A stretch of DNA of 64,000 bases from Serinus canaria (lineage: Eukaryota > Chordata > Aves > Passeriformes > Fringillidae): positions 5,049,930 through 5,113,929 of the forward strand of contig NC_066337.1 of the NCBI RefSeq assembly GCF_022539315.1. The letters run 5' to 3'. Under the pieces are notes generated by a model. The model made no database searches, was not told the DNA's origin, and was given only the letters and a program-made list of their open reading frames with translations. Below, piece after piece: positions 23,501 to 38,500 of this stretch (its first letter is position 1; each line of letters opens with the position of its first letter). The position numbers and the translations under genes were made by a program.

Positions 23501-26500
23501 CTACAATTCTCCAGTCACAAAATCACTGAAGAAAAACCTGATTGCAAATTTTAAGAACTTCAAAGCTCCAGGGGAAGGTTTCAGCTCTGAGCTTGGCCAG
23601 GTAGGACAGAACCCCCATCTCACCATTTATCACCTCCTGACGTTTGATTTCGTAGGGTTTGAGCCCCATCAGCACCTCCCTGCTCACAAGCTGCTGCCAG
23701 TTGGGAGGGTCCATGTCCATGTCAAAGTCATAGAGCTCATCCTCACTCTGCACATCTGCAAAGCCAACACTGTCCATCCTGATGGGAGGAGAAAGAGAGT
23801 GAGTTAATTCCCAGTTCAGGGAAAAGCTGAGTACATCCATCAGCTTTATGAACACACTGTCCCTGCCAGCTGGGGGCTGTTTGATGCCTGAAGCTCTGGG
23901 CACACTCTCTAATTCTGCCCTTTGCAGACTGACTGTTCTGGCAGTGTTTTCATAGCCCTCCTTCTAATGACACAGAGATCAAATCATTTGCAGTCAGACA
24001 TCAAGGCAGTGAAAAGGGCAGGTTACAGTTTCTTGCCTCAGTCTATCTGCAGGTACAGAACCAACAGCAAGACAGGTTGAAAAGGAAAATAGGGATCTCT
24101 CTACTCCCTAACCCCACTGCCATCCATCCAAATCAGTGGATACAGCAATCACTCCACTCCACTCCCAGATCAAAGGGGTATTTTTGCATGTGACTCACTC
24201 CTCCTGCCCCACTAATGGCTGCCAGTGTCTGATTTCATGTGTTCTTAAAGAAAAGAGATCATGCAGGCAACTGTGCTGCCTCAGAACAAAGAGCACTGCT
24301 GCATTCTGCTTCGTAACTGCTTGAAATCCAAACAAATCCAGTCAAGTTCAAACATTTCTCAGCACACTCACTTGCGGAAAGGCTTCGGTGTTCCCATGTC
24401 AACCAGCCTGCAAGGAAGGAAGGGAATCATTAGGGAGCTTCTGCCTGAATTTCTCCCTGCTCACAATGGAGGGCTGAGCTCCAAGGCAGAGTATTCTGTC
24501 CCCTCTCCTGACAGTTTTCTGTCACAGCAGAGAAAAAACCAAAGTTTCCTAATTCTACCAACAATATTTAGCACCAACAATGTCACTGTGGTTTTATGCA
24601 CTCAATTCCAGCAGCCACTGTCACACTGACAAAGGTCACTCTACACTGATCTTTCCCAACCCATTCCAAGCTTTCCTGACTCTCTCCCAAGGCTCCCTCA
24701 AGCACCCAGAGTTACCTCTCAGCCTCTCCCTCCTCCTCCTGCAGGTTTTCCAAAGGAGATGGGAACTCAAAGGTGTTGTTGGGTGTCCGAGGGGTGCCAT
24801 CCATGGACTCACTGGCGGGTGGGGCTTCCCCAGGCTGCTTCACACCTGGACACAGGATGGATGTGAAAGGTGAGCAACCAAGTTAGGGGACATCTGAGAA
24901 CCTCCCAGCCTCTCCAGAGCCTCTTGATTCCAGCTTCAGAGCTGGAGGAACTTGATTCCCAGGGTGGTAAGAACAAATCTCAGTGACAAAAGCTTCAGGT
25001 GGCACCTGCTGGGTTTTTCCTGTTGGATGATCCAATGCCACCCTGGCAGAACCCACTAACAACCACTGCTGCTCGTGGCAGGATTCCCTAATTGAGGAAA
25101 GTTAATTAAGGTGAGGAAGAGCAGCTCCAATGACATCAAAGCATTGCCTAATTGGCCCAGCTCGTTGCATCAGTGCTCTGCACATCCTGTTCACAGCACA
25201 CAGCCTTTAACCACTCTTACTCCACCCTACCTGTGTCACTGTCCTTGCTGCCCTCTGGAGAGGCAAAGGGCCCCACTGCCAGGGGGGACATGGGGTTGGC
25301 AGGGGGGTAGGGGGCATCTGTGCCATCGCTGGAGGAGCCACTCTGCCGCGTCTTGCTGGACTCGGGGGGCTCTGGGCTCACAGAAGAGGCTGTGGGCGAG
25401 TGCTTGGGGTGCCTGGGCTTCTGCATCTCCATGGCCCTGCCAACTGGACAGAGAGAATCATCACCCCACTGAAAGCACCCTTGCAGTGCTCAGAGGAGCA
25501 GCTCTGCAGGGCGAAACAGGGCTGGGTGTCCTCGAAGCTGGGTTTTGACAAGAAGAAGTTAAAAATCACTCATCCTACTGAAAATCACTCAGTCCTAATG
25601 AAAAATCACTCAGTCCTACTGAAAATCACTCAGTCCTACTGAAAATCACTCAGTCCTACTGAAAATCACTCAATCCTAATGAAAATCACTCAATTCTATT
25701 AAAGAATCACTCAGTCTTACTGAAAATCACTCAGTCTTACTGAAAATCACTCAGTCCTACTGAAAATCACTCAGTCCTACTGAAAATCACTCAGTCTTAC
25801 TGAAAATCACTCAATCCTATTGAAAATCACCCAATTCTAATGAAAATCACCCAATTCTACTAAAAATCACTCAACTCTATTGAAAATCACTCAGTCCCAG
25901 CCCAAAATGCCTCAGTCCCAGCCCAAAATTCCATTCCACACCCCCTCAGGGTGAGACAGGGCTGGAAGGGAATTGAGAGAAGTGGGGTCCAAACTGGGAG
26001 GACTGGGGTTGGGTGAGGCAGGAGGGGTGGGCTGAGGTTTAGGGGTGCAATGGGGTTCCTGGCAGGGATTTCCTGTGGCTCCCAGGGCACAGGGGGCTCC
26101 TGGGCTGACATACTGGCACTGCTGTCGTGTCGGCTCGGTCTCCTCGGGGGGCCCAGGATGTTGGGGAAGCCTCTCCTCTTCCCTTTCTCCTCTCCTTCCT
26201 TCTCTTTCTTGATGCTTTGCTGCAGAGAAAGGAAAGCAAACTCATCACTCACTGCCTCAAGCCCAGCTGTTTACTGAGATTTTAATTAGCTCTTTAAGGG
26301 AGAGGACACAAAGCTTCAGAAAGGTTTCACACTGTTTCACCTTCCTGGTTAGTGCAGAACTGCTTGAAATTCTCTTCATGTTTCAAAGGAAGCTGAAATG
26401 CTGATGAAAATAAGCAGCTCCTGTGACCAGCTACACCCCCACGCTGTGGGAGACAAGGGATCACACCCACAGGGATGAAGTTTTGGTGGAAATAATCATT

Positions 26501-29500
26501 ATATAACTGGAAAAGTGGAGGTGGCAGGGAGGAGAGCTCTGCTGCATCCCAAACCAGGAGGGTTTGGGTAAATTTCTCCAGAAAATAACTGAAGTAAACA
26601 AGGCAACAGCTTTAATGAGAGCCTCCTGTGGTTCAAGGTTGTGTTCTATGAAATATTCCTCACCCAAAGTTTTAATAACAGCCAAAAACCAAGGTGAATT
26701 CGGGGCAGAAGTAAAGGAAATAATTCCAATTATTTCCAACTCACGCCTCTACCAACAGATGCAGAGCCCAGTTTCAGCTCTTAGGTTTGCTGTGCAGCTC
26801 AGCCACCCCAGACCCTCTTGAAACACAAAAATCACACCCATTTTTACACTTTTTCCTGCCAAACTGGGGGTTGAATTGCACCCAAATCCCCTGTGGCCAG
26901 GGCAGCAGTACCTTGATCTTGGGCAGGAACCCAATCCGGCCCCGCTTCTGCTCCAGGTTCCGAGGCTCTTTGACTTTCACCCCCAGGTGTTTCATGTAGG
27001 TGAGGATCACATATTGCATGGTGGAGCTGCCAAACACACAAAAAAACCAGGGAGCTTTAGGAGGAAAATATTGGGAAAATACATTGAGTCAATAAAATTT
27101 AGGTCAAGGGCCAAGGTTCTGTGGAGAAGTTCATTTTTAAATTGAAGTGATGAAATGAAGGGAAATAAATTCCCACTGATAATGGGGAGGCTCAGTCAAC
27201 AGCAGAATTTATCTTTTTTTAAAATTTAAAAATTAGGGGATTTAATTATTTATTATTTATTTACAATTTTTTTAATTATGGGGTAAATAAAGATGGAATA
27301 TATGGATGGGAAGGCTCTGGCACAGGGTGCCCCTGGGAGTGTCCAAGGTCAGGCTGGAGCACCCCGGGACAGTGGAAGGTGTCCCTGGCCATGGGAGGGC
27401 TTGGAATTAAATCATCTTTAAGGTCCCTCCCAACCCAAATCATTCCATGACAAAGGCACAGAAAGGAGGTGAAAATACAACTCCCAGGAGGTGAAAATCC
27501 AATTTTGAGAATTACACAGAAGGTTCTAAAATTCTACACTAAAACCATATTTGCTGTCACATCATAGCTTTGAGTCCTGGTAGAAACAAGCAGCAGTAAA
27601 AGGAGGAAAAGCTGCTCAGATAAAAACTGACCAGGACAAGGCACAGACAGAAAATAAATATTAGAGCAGATTGAGGCAGCTACAAAACAAAAATGAACAC
27701 AAACTCCCAGTGACAGCAATTTTTAAGATGTGAAACACAGGCAGCAACCATCAGCAAGGAGGAGGGTGATGCTCTGAATTGGAATGGTTTGTGCCAAAAA
27801 GGGGTTGAGGAGTTTGGAGAACAGCCGGGAGAGGGCTGTCGTGTTCCACCAGCACACACAGCCCCAGCTCCCCGCTCCCATTACCTCTTGTCTTCCTCCA
27901 GAGGCTGAGATGTCATCCTAAAAACAAGAAAGGGTTTTAAAACAAACTCAAAACCCAATTAACACCCGGTCCCATCCACCCAGAGCATCAGTAGTTGTGT
28001 TGAAGTGTCCTTTAGAACGTTCAGCAGTCCCAGCAGGGGGAAAAAAAACAAAATCAAGAATCAGAAGTGAAGGTTCAGCTGGGGAAATTGGATTCAGCCC
28101 ACATTAAAAAAAGACAAAATGGGTTGTGAAGTTGTTGTTTCTGCAGGAAAAGGGCTCTGATCTAATAATGCACAGGCTGACAATGGCAGCATTTCCTGCA
28201 CTATTTCACAGCAGCCTCCTGGACAGAAAAACTTTCTCTTCCCTCCTGAGCCTCCCCTTCCCTCCTGAGCCTCCCCTTCCCCTCCTGAGCCTCCCCTTCC
28301 CCTCCTGAGCCTTCCCTTCCCTCCTGAGCCTTCCCTTCCCTCCTGAGCCTCCCCTTCCCCTCCTGAGCCTCCCCTTCCCCTCCTGAGCCTCCCCTTCCCC
28401 TCCTCAGCCTCCCCTTCCCTCCTGAACCTTCCCTTCCCCTTCCCTCCCGCCCCAGCCCTGGCTGCCACCACCCCCACAAACACTCAGCCCAGCAATCTTC
28501 CCACACTGACACCAAACCCCACTCCCCAATTCCTCCATCCCGCTTTTCCCAGCACCTTTAAGGTTATTTTTTCCCCCCCAGGCTCCTGGTTGGTGTCACT
28601 TACAGGACCTCCTCGATTTTGGCCAGGATCTGCTCTGCACAGCTCCTCTCCTTCTCCACGGCGTTGCGGTCGCGGAGCCGCTCTGCGTCCAGCCTGCTCA
28701 GCTCCCCCTCGGCCAGGGTCAGCCCCATGCTCCTCTTCTGCCTGCAGGAGGGCACAGGGAGCATCACCTGCAGCTGGCCATTGCCCTGGGGCACTCGGGG
28801 TGTGTCACAGAGGGGTTTTGGGGGTGTTTTGTGGGGTTTTTAGGTATGAAAAAGTTCAGTGCTGTGCTTGGCGCGGAGCTCAACACTCCACATGAGAAAA
28901 CAAATTAATTATCAACTTCTACTCCATGACTGTGAGAGCTCCCAGAATTCACAGAATGACCAGGTTGGAAGAGACCTCAAAGATCATCCAGTCCAACCCA
29001 GCCCAACCCCTCAACTCAACGCTGGCACCCAGTGCCACACCCAGGCTTTGTCAAACACCCCCAGGGATGGGATGGGGACTCCACCACCTTGGGCACCTCC
29101 ACCATCTCCCTGGGCAGAACACCCTTTCTGTAAAGGTCACCCTCTACCACCCTTCCTGTGAAAAACTTCTTCCTAATATCCAACCTAAATTTCCCTTGGC
29201 CCAGCCTGAGCCCTGTGAAGGAGATTATTCCCTGCCCAAAGGAAAACAGGGACAGGGGGAAAAAAAAAGATAAAAGCTGATTATAAATAGGAAGAGAGAT
29301 TTATACAACAAAACCTAGGAAAAAAATACTCTGACATTTCCTGACACAGCTTCCAGGAATGAAGAATCCAAGCTCTAGGATTGCAACTGATGACTTGATT
29401 TAAGGATTGGCCACAGGGTGTATTCCTGGCATGTTCCTATCCAATCCAAGAGGATTTCCCTGTGCTGGAACACTGACTGCAATCAAATATGAATGAAAAG

Positions 29501-32500
29501 GAAACTCCACAGGGAGCTTGTGGTACCTGAAATCTTCCAGGTTCCTCTGAACCTCTGGGCAGACTTTATCCTGCATGGTCTGGATGAACTGGCGGTGCAG
29601 CTCTTCAGGGAGGAGCTCTGGCCTTCTCCTGTCTGGGAGGCAGAAAATTCACCAGTGATTCCTCTGGGAACAGCCCCCACCTTCAAGAAATGACCTCAAT
29701 AAAGTCACTGCCCTGAATTAACCCACCCTCTGCCCTCCACTCCCACCCTACCTAATTCCAAGGAGATTTCCTCTGGAACTGGGACTTTCAGGTTCTGCAA
29801 AAGGAAAGAAAGGATGGGAGAACCCACAGAGAAACCAGCACCCCAACAGAACACATAAATCACCCCAGGAAATTCCCTCAAAATCCAAAATCTGAGCACC
29901 TGAGCAAACCATGCATTGCTGGTTTGGAAGAGGAGACTCCATGAATATATTATCATCCACAGGATTATTTAGGATGAACATGTGGCACATACAGCTCTGC
30001 TGCAGTTGCTGGGAGTTTAATTCATGACAGCAAAGAATTTTCTCAGCTTTCCAACTGAGACATAAAATTTCCCAATCCTTGGAACAGCCACATCAATACC
30101 CACAGCAATTATTAACTAAAAAGCAACACAGAAGAGGCAGAAGTTGCTGAATTAAATTATTTCTCCTATCAACAAAAATCCCCTGGGATTCACTCTGTTA
30201 CCAGGCACCTGAGGCCATCCATTCCCTGGTAACATTTCAACAAAAATACTTCCAATTTTTATTACATTTTTACATTTTATGAAGTTATTTATTAAACATT
30301 ACTCTGATTTTGATTTTTAAAACTGTTTCTTTTGGAGGGCTTTAACGCCCTTAGTTTTTCACAGCTGAGGTGAGTGGAGAAAGGTCAAAGTCAACTTGCT
30401 AGATGGGTAAAAATGAAGAAAATAAAAGGAACCTACGGCAGCTCTGTCCAGGAAAAACTGGTAAAACTCCAGGAAAACACGGCGGGTCTCTTTGGAGTTG
30501 GTCTGCTTGTACAGGTCTGTGTAAAGGTAGCACAGCTGTGGGGAAAAGGAGGGCAGGAAATGAGGTGAGAACCATGAGAACCCCAAGTTTTCTTTGCAGT
30601 GTTTGAAGGAATTCAGCAGGGCTGGGTTGAAGTTTCCCAGCTCCTCAGGGAGGTGCCCTGGCACTGGGGGCAGAGGGAAGGGGCTGGGAGAGGAGCACAG
30701 AGAGCTCAAAGCTTCCCTGCAGACAACTGATCCCTCACCTTGGGGTGGATTGAGAGGCTTTCAGGAGATTAATAATTATTTGCAAGCAGCCAAACCAAAA
30801 GGGAACAGTTATTTTTGTGTTTCTCCCTTTATCTGAGGAGATAAATGAGGATTTTTCACCCCCAGGCCTGCAGAGATTCTGCATTTCCCTCCTTGCAGTG
30901 AGTGCTGCACAAGATCTGGTGAATCCTGGTGAAGATCCCCAAATGTGAGGCAGGGAAACAATTGCAGAGGTGCTCACCAGTGCTGCAGGATCAAACTGGG
31001 ACACCACGTGGTGCAGGAGGACAGCCAGGTGAGCCGGGCGGGATTTCAGGAGCTCGATGTTCTGGAAGCAGCTGCACTGCCCATTGATCTGCAGGGCACA
31101 GGGAATCACAGCTGGATTAGTCAGGCAGAGCACAAAGGACAGCTAAAATAACTCAGAGTGAATATGTGGTGGCTGTGCTGCTCTGACAAGAATTCAGGAT
31201 TTAATAAAAACTAAAGAAGGTGAAATAAATGATAAATAAATATATTTTTAATTAATTATAAAATTATATATAATTTTAAAAAATAATAAATTGAGGTTTG
31301 GAGAAGAAAGAAAAATAACTGACTCAAAGATGGATATTGTCATAAACCCCCCAAATATTTCTATTTGGAAAGACCAGCATCAACAGGAATTCCCAAATTC
31401 TTATTTCACCATGCAAGGAGCACTCAGCAGTTTAGGAACAGGGGAAGAGAATTCTGCTTGGTGGAGGGGAAAAAGGCCAAAAGCCATTCCCACCTGTCAA
31501 GAGTTCAGGACCTTCCTCTGGCTGTCCTGGAGTGCCAGGACCCTGCCAGGGGGGCTCAGGGACCCTGGCACAGAGCCCAAGAGCCCTGGGACTTTGATTG
31601 TGACCATGGAGAAAGTTACCAACCTTAGGTGAGGATCTGCAAGCCACAGAAGTCTCAGTGGAATAAAAGTTAGTTTGTCACAGGGTGAAAAAATGGATTT
31701 TTGGGGGTTTTAGAATGGGGGTTCAGGGGGCAAGGTGGAGAATCTGGGGGTGTCCAGCCTTTCTTCTTCTTCTTCTTGGCCTCCATCTCCTGCTGGGATG
31801 GTTTAGATGCACTTTGGACTGGTTTGGAGCAGAGCTCAGTGTCTAACAGAGGTGATGGGGATTGGGAAGTTATGGTAAATATTGCACACAGAGTTTTGAG
31901 TATAAAAGATAACACCAGAGTGCCTCTGTCTGACCTGCTGAACGAACCTCAGCTGGACAGGAGAAAGAATTTTATAGATAAGAAACAATAAACAACTTTG
32001 AGAAGGAGAATAGAAGAGCTCTGACCCCTCCTTTGACTGCAGGGCTGGACAAAGAGACTTTGTGACACAGCTGGGGTCCCTGTGAGCAGCAAAGCCCCGA
32101 GCCTCACCTGCTCCTGAGCCTCACCTGCTCCTGAGCCTCACCTGCTCCTGCTCCGTGTCAAAATCATCATCCTCTGCTCCAATGATCTGAGTCCCCACTC
32201 GGGACAGGGGACTTCCAACACTGCACTGCGAGTCCTGGGGGAGAGAAGGAGAAACCTTGGGATTGTCCCTCACAGAGATGCTCTGATCATTTGAACTCTG
32301 CAAAAACTCCACCTTGGATCCCCCTGCCAGGATCCAAACATTCCCAAACATCAAATCAGGGGCAGGCAGGGGCACAGCTGGCACGTGCCCAGTGCCAGCC
32401 CTGCACAGAGGGGGAATGTGGCTTTGGGAGAAGGGCAAGGGGTGATGCCAAGGATGAGGATGTGTTCAGACAGCTCTGCACATCCTGCTGAGCTCCACTT

Positions 32501-35500
32501 GCAGCCCTGCTGGAAATGGCAGCCCCCAAATGAGTGAATATCCTAAAAAAAAAGGGCTGGACTCAAGGAGAAACCATGTGCAGCATGTCCTTGTTGCAGG
32601 CCCAGCTGTTTCACTGCTGATCAGGGATTTCTCACCTCTAAATGGCCCTGCTCTTAAGCTCCAGAAACATTTACCCAGCTAATTAACTGTCCCTGCACCA
32701 CTTTAATTGCACTTTATTCTCTAAAGCAAAGTTCAGGCATGCTCCACTTAGAAAGTGGAGGAAAGCAGGAAGATTTTAAGGGGCTGTGAGAGGAGGTGCT
32801 GCTGTGACACCTGATGCTTTGTACTCACAGTGTCCTGAAGCTCAGCCTTCTCTGGGCTCTCATCTGGATAAATCCTCTCCTTCAGGCCACTGCGGGGGCT
32901 CTGGGAAAGAGGGAAGTTCAGTTCTGGTAAGTACCAGCAGATCCAGGGAAGGGAGAACTGCACTGGGCAGTCTGTCAGCCACAACAGCCAAAAACTTCTC
33001 CTTTCTCACAGGAAAAGGAGGTGTGAAAACCCAGAGTAAAACCTGTGTCCTACATGCACAGTAAAACAAAAAAACCCCAAAACTCAAGTCTGGGTCAGAA
33101 ATCTGGTGACAGAGAGCAACAGCAGAGCTGTAAAATCCCCAGCCCTTGGCTTTTTCCTTGCTCTCTCCACCTTTTCTCACAGCTCAGCTCTCTCCTCCCA
33201 CCTCCAGCAATCCCAGCAGAGCTTTATTAACAAAACCCACGTGCTGCTGGCTCATCTGCAGTGTGCCCAAAGGTTCTCCCAGCCAGGCCACTGCTCAGGC
33301 TGCTGCTTCCCAGCCTGGCTTTTCCCAGCTGCAGAACTTTTTCCACTTCCAAAGGTTTCTTTCACCCCTGATCCTTGAGTTTCTCAGAGCTGGGTGGAAA
33401 AGCTGGAATGTTTGGTGTGCCAAGCACCTGCACTGATCCAATACCATCCCAAAACTGACAGCAGGATGATTCTTAGGAAGATAATTATGAATTTTGTTGT
33501 TGCATTTATTAAACACAAACACTGAGTGGGATCTGGTCAGATCTGCAATGTTCCACAGAGTTGTGGATGTCTCCATCTCACCCTGTTCCCTTTCACTTCC
33601 AACTGCTGGGACAAATTTAGCTCCCACATCCTTAAGTTCATCATCAAACTTCAGCCAAATCCAAGCAGAGAGTCTCAATTGCACTAATCAGATGGTGACT
33701 TAATTAAGGATCAGGCACCAGGGGAGAGCACACAGATTGATAACTCAGGAGTGAACACCAAGAGCCTTTGCTGGAGGCAGGAACTGCAGCTGGGTTGCTG
33801 GAGGGCAAGCTGGACCTGAGTCACTGCTGCAGGTGGAATATTCCCTTCAAAGCTGCTCTAATGGCAAATGAGTTTAGAGGAAATGCTGCCATCCCTCTTT
33901 GTCTGCTTACAGGGATTAATGCCAGGACAATCTAACCCTGGATAAAACCCCCAGATTTATTCTCTCCCACTCTCTAACACCAGTCCAATAGAACAGGGAA
34001 TTTTTTTCCCTATGAAAATCTTTTCCCTAGGAAAGGTTTTGGTGGGCACTGAGGAGCCTCTTCCAGTAATGCCACACACAGAATCTGCCAGGAAACCCAA
34101 ATGCAAGAGGGAGAGAAGCAAAGCCCTGGGGCTGCCCCAGACTCACATCAGCAATGTCACTGTTGGGCCTGGAGGGGCTGTCACCACTGAAATCCAGTTT
34201 GCTGCCACTGTCCCCACTCTCTGCCTCCCCCTCGCTGATCTGCAGCGACTCTGACACAGACCTGGAGGACAGGACTCCATCCTGCAAAGATGAAAGCACA
34301 ATATTTCAAGAGATCATCCTGAAAAATCAACTCCTTCAAAAGCCAGGCAGCTCACATTACTCATAAACCCTAATTTACCTACAAAAGGCTGCAGTGCTTT
34401 TCTAAGAGAAAACAAACACACCAAATTTTCAGCTCTTTTAAGACAGAGGAAAAGGGAAAAATGACACAGCCTAAATTCATTTTTTTCCAAAAGTGAAAAC
34501 AAAATTGTTTTAAAAGCTTCCAAGAATGACTTCACGGGTGTATTTTAAGTTGCACTGACAGATAATAAACACATCATTACTTGCACTTGTTCTTAAAAGC
34601 AGGATTTCAGAGATGAGAGCCCTCTGCAAAATGTGCTCCACACCCTGATTAAGATGACAGTGCCAACTTCAAACCCCAGCTGCAGAGGGAGCAGCCTGCC
34701 TGACCCAGCAACTGCAGCTTGCCCAGGGAGCCCTGGGAAGGCTGAGCTGGAGCAGAGGCTGGGCAGAGCTACAGAATAAAATAGGGATTTATTGAAAGGA
34801 TCTCCTGCAGGGATGCACCTTGGGCAGCACCAGAGCCCAGCCAGGGCTGCACCCAAGGTGAACCAAAATGGTCCCAAAATGAACCCAGGATGAACCAAAA
34901 TGGTCCCAAAATGAACCCAAGATGAACCAAAATGGCCCCAAAATGACCCCAAGATGACCCAAAATGGCCCCAAAATGCCCGAGCGCTCCCGGGGTCTCTC
35001 CCTGGGATCAGCTCTGCTCCATTTGCCCCTTGCAGTTCATTGTCCCAGCCCAGCTTTAGCCCAGCCAGTCCCAGCCTTGTTTTTCTCTCTCCAGCCCACG
35101 GGGTTTGTGCTCCTGGGCTGAGATTTGGATCATTTGTCCTTGGTGCCCAGCTGGAGCAGGAATTGTTTTGTCTCCCTGCTCTGTGCACAGAGCTCACCAT
35201 GCCCTGATGGGAACCCAGACCCTCACACTAAAGCAGCACAGAATGGGAAAAACAGAAAAGCCAAACCTGAGGCATCACCCAGAGCACCATGAACCCCCTG
35301 GGCTCTGCCTGGAGCCCTCCCCAGAGCAGGCTGGGCTGTGTTACCTGAGTGCAGCCCGTGGCCTTGGACAGCTGCTCCTGCAGCTGAGGAATGTGTTTCT
35401 TTGCCTCCTGGATCTCCTTGAGCAGGCGGGTGGAGGGGGTCCGGCTGTACTCCTCCTGCAGGACCTGCAAAGGAATTGTTTGTGTCTTTTAAATCAACAC

Positions 35501-38500
35501 CTGCACACCCAAGGAGCTGCTACAGAGTCTGCTTTACACAGCTCTGCCAAGAAATGAAATTAATGAGCCCTCTCTGCATCACTCCCCCAGCTCTCTCCAG
35601 CCTGCACAGCTCCAGTACCTGCAGCCTCTCCTGCTCCTTCTGGAGCATCTTCCTCAGAATCTCCACCTTCTGGTTGTGGACAATGTTATTCTCCTCCTAG
35701 GAAGTACAGAGAGATTAAGGTTGGGTTTGTTGGGCAGAAAAGGAAAATGGAAATGCACATTTTTCACCTGCTTCCTACAAACAGGCTCTGAAAAGCCCAG
35801 TGAGAAGCAATTCAAATTTCCAACCCTATCCTGTGAATTCTTTCTTAATTTTGAACAGCTTTAACACTATAAAACCTGTATTTCTATTATCTCAGATAGA
35901 ACTGCATCTTTTTACTTGCAAAATGCATTTTCACAAGTGAATAAATACCCACAGACAGGACAACAGGAATCCCATTCCCAAATTCTTATTTCACCATACA
36001 AGGAGCACTGGGCAGTTTAGGAACAAGGGAAGAGAATTCTGCTTGGTGAAAAAAGGCTAAAAGTCATTCCCACCTGCTCCTGCTCATGTCAAAATCATCA
36101 TCCTCTGCTCCAGTGATCTGAGTCCCCACTGGGGACAGGGGACTTCCAACACTGCACTGGGAAATATCCCAATGCCAATTTGAAATGCAAAAGAAAAAAA
36201 AAAAAGAAATTCAGGCCAAAACCACCCGAGTCCATTTCTCCTTCTGGGAGGAGAGCTCCAAACCTTACCCCCATGAGCACTGGGCTGGTGATCCTTTCTG
36301 CATTCCCTGACGTGCCAGGCGAGTGGGGGGATGCCATGATGGGAGACATATGCCCCAAAGCTGCCAGATCCACGTCAGAATCCGCCAGGGGAATCTGGGG
36401 CGACCCTGGAGGGCGCCCCTGGACAGTGAGAGCTACATAGGAGCCCGCTGTGGGGACACAAGGACAGGCACAGGTCACACACACATGGGGACATTGCCTC
36501 TCTGATCTCCCTCACCCTGGAGACCCAACTCACACCATTCCTCCTCCAAACTGAGCCTGAGAGCACTGCCTGCTTCAGAAATCTGTTTAAATTCCAGATA
36601 TTCCAAAACTTCCATGAGAATCAGCCCTTAGAAAGCAAGCAAGGCAATCCCCAGCCCAGCAGGTTACACTGGCAGTGCACACACACAAAATAAACCACCA
36701 GCAGCCCCTTCCTCATGGAAGAAAAGCCACCAGGAAGGTGTTTCCTGGAGTCAGGCATCACACAGCAGTGCACACTGAGTGCTGCCCAGCTGGGGGGTTT
36801 AGGGTGGCAATAAAGCACCCAGGCAAGGCTTGGGGGCAATTCAAACATTAAGCTGAGGAGAAGCTACAGGAGAATGCATCAGCTTAAATTCAGGATGTCA
36901 AAACCATTTCAGTTTCACTTCCCTGTTTCACACACTCCTTGATCTCTCAGCACTGGCCTCACCCCTGGCAGGGCCCTTGAAGTGATGCCTGTCACACTCT
37001 AAAGGTGACAGAAGAGCCACCTGCCTTTACTTACACCTGATCAGCTTGACCACCTCCAAATGGTTCGAGTGTGTTACCAGAGTCCCGTTCACCTGGCAGG
37101 GAGGAGAGAAAATTCAGGGTTTGCCTCCTGGCTTCCAAGCAATTCCACACATTCCACAAGAACAGCAGCATCTTCTTCTCCCCCATCTCCATTAGTGCCT
37201 CTTTCAAGGCATTACCAGATATATTATTTATCCTTCTAACAGTTTATCTCAGTGAGCAGAGCTCTGCAAAAAGAAAACTGCGCTCACACCAGAAGAACTC
37301 AAGCAGGCAGACAAACAAAAAAAGGGCAATCCATCTCTGCCTGGGCAGAAAAGCAACAGGGCAGCTAATTTCATTCATTAATTTCAATGCCTGCTTGAAA
37401 TCCCAGCTCCATCTGTGTCAGAAGCTGCTGCAGCATTTTGCAGCAATAGTTTACAGAGTCTTTTAAGTCACTGACTTGATTTCTTACTTGCTTGGGACTA
37501 AAAAAGAACATGGATGTGGGAGCAGTTAGGGGGAAAACAACAATTCAGGCAGGCTGTTTATTTACAGATCATTATTAACAACTCTGCTCTCCTCCCCTTC
37601 TCTGCCATTTCTGGGTTTATTGTATTTGTGATACTTGAGCCTGGCAGGATGCAGAATTTGTCCATAAAATTCTGAAATGAGGATCTGGAGCAGAGTCAGA
37701 ACACTGAAGCTGAGACCATTCCTAATGCAAACACCACAGCAGACACATCAATGGTTTGGTTTTTTGCAGAGAAAGAGCTCATTAAAGACAAAGCACCCAT
37801 TTCTCTCCCCATTTCAATGTCCTTACCTTGATAATTCTATCACCTGTCTGCACTCCAGCCCGCATGGCTGCTCCATCTGCAGAGGCAAGAAATCACTCAG
37901 TTCCCCTTTCAATACAATCATTTAGAGCAAAAATGGTTTTATGACTTCTGTAAAACATGCAAAATACTCCTGCACTCAGCCAAGCTTCCTCTCTCAGTCA
38001 AATCCCTGGGTCTAGAGCAGTTTTGCTTTCACCTGGCACTGGATGCACCAGGACATGATCCCCCCCCCATCCCACAGAGTCATTTCCTCCCCTGGGATGC
38101 TCCAAACCCAGCAGATCCCAGAATGAACCAGGTTGGAGAAGACCTTTGGGATCACCACAGAATGACCAAAGAGGTCAGCTCCAAACCCAGCAGATCCCAG
38201 AATGAACCAGGCTGGAGAAGACCTCCGAGGTCACCAAGTCCACCCCGTGACCTGACACCTCCTCATCACCTAAACCCTGGCACAAGTGCCATGTCCAGTC
38301 TTGTTTTAAACACCTCCAGGGATGGTGACTCCACCACCTCCCTGAGCAGGTGATTCCAGTGCCCAATCCCTCTTTCAGTGAAGAATTTTCCCAAGCTAAA
38401 CTTCCTCTGGCACAGCTTAGGGCTGTGTCCTTTCGTTCTCTCAGCAGCTGAAGATCCAGAGGAATAAATTCACAGCTCAACCCTGACTTGCACATCCCTT

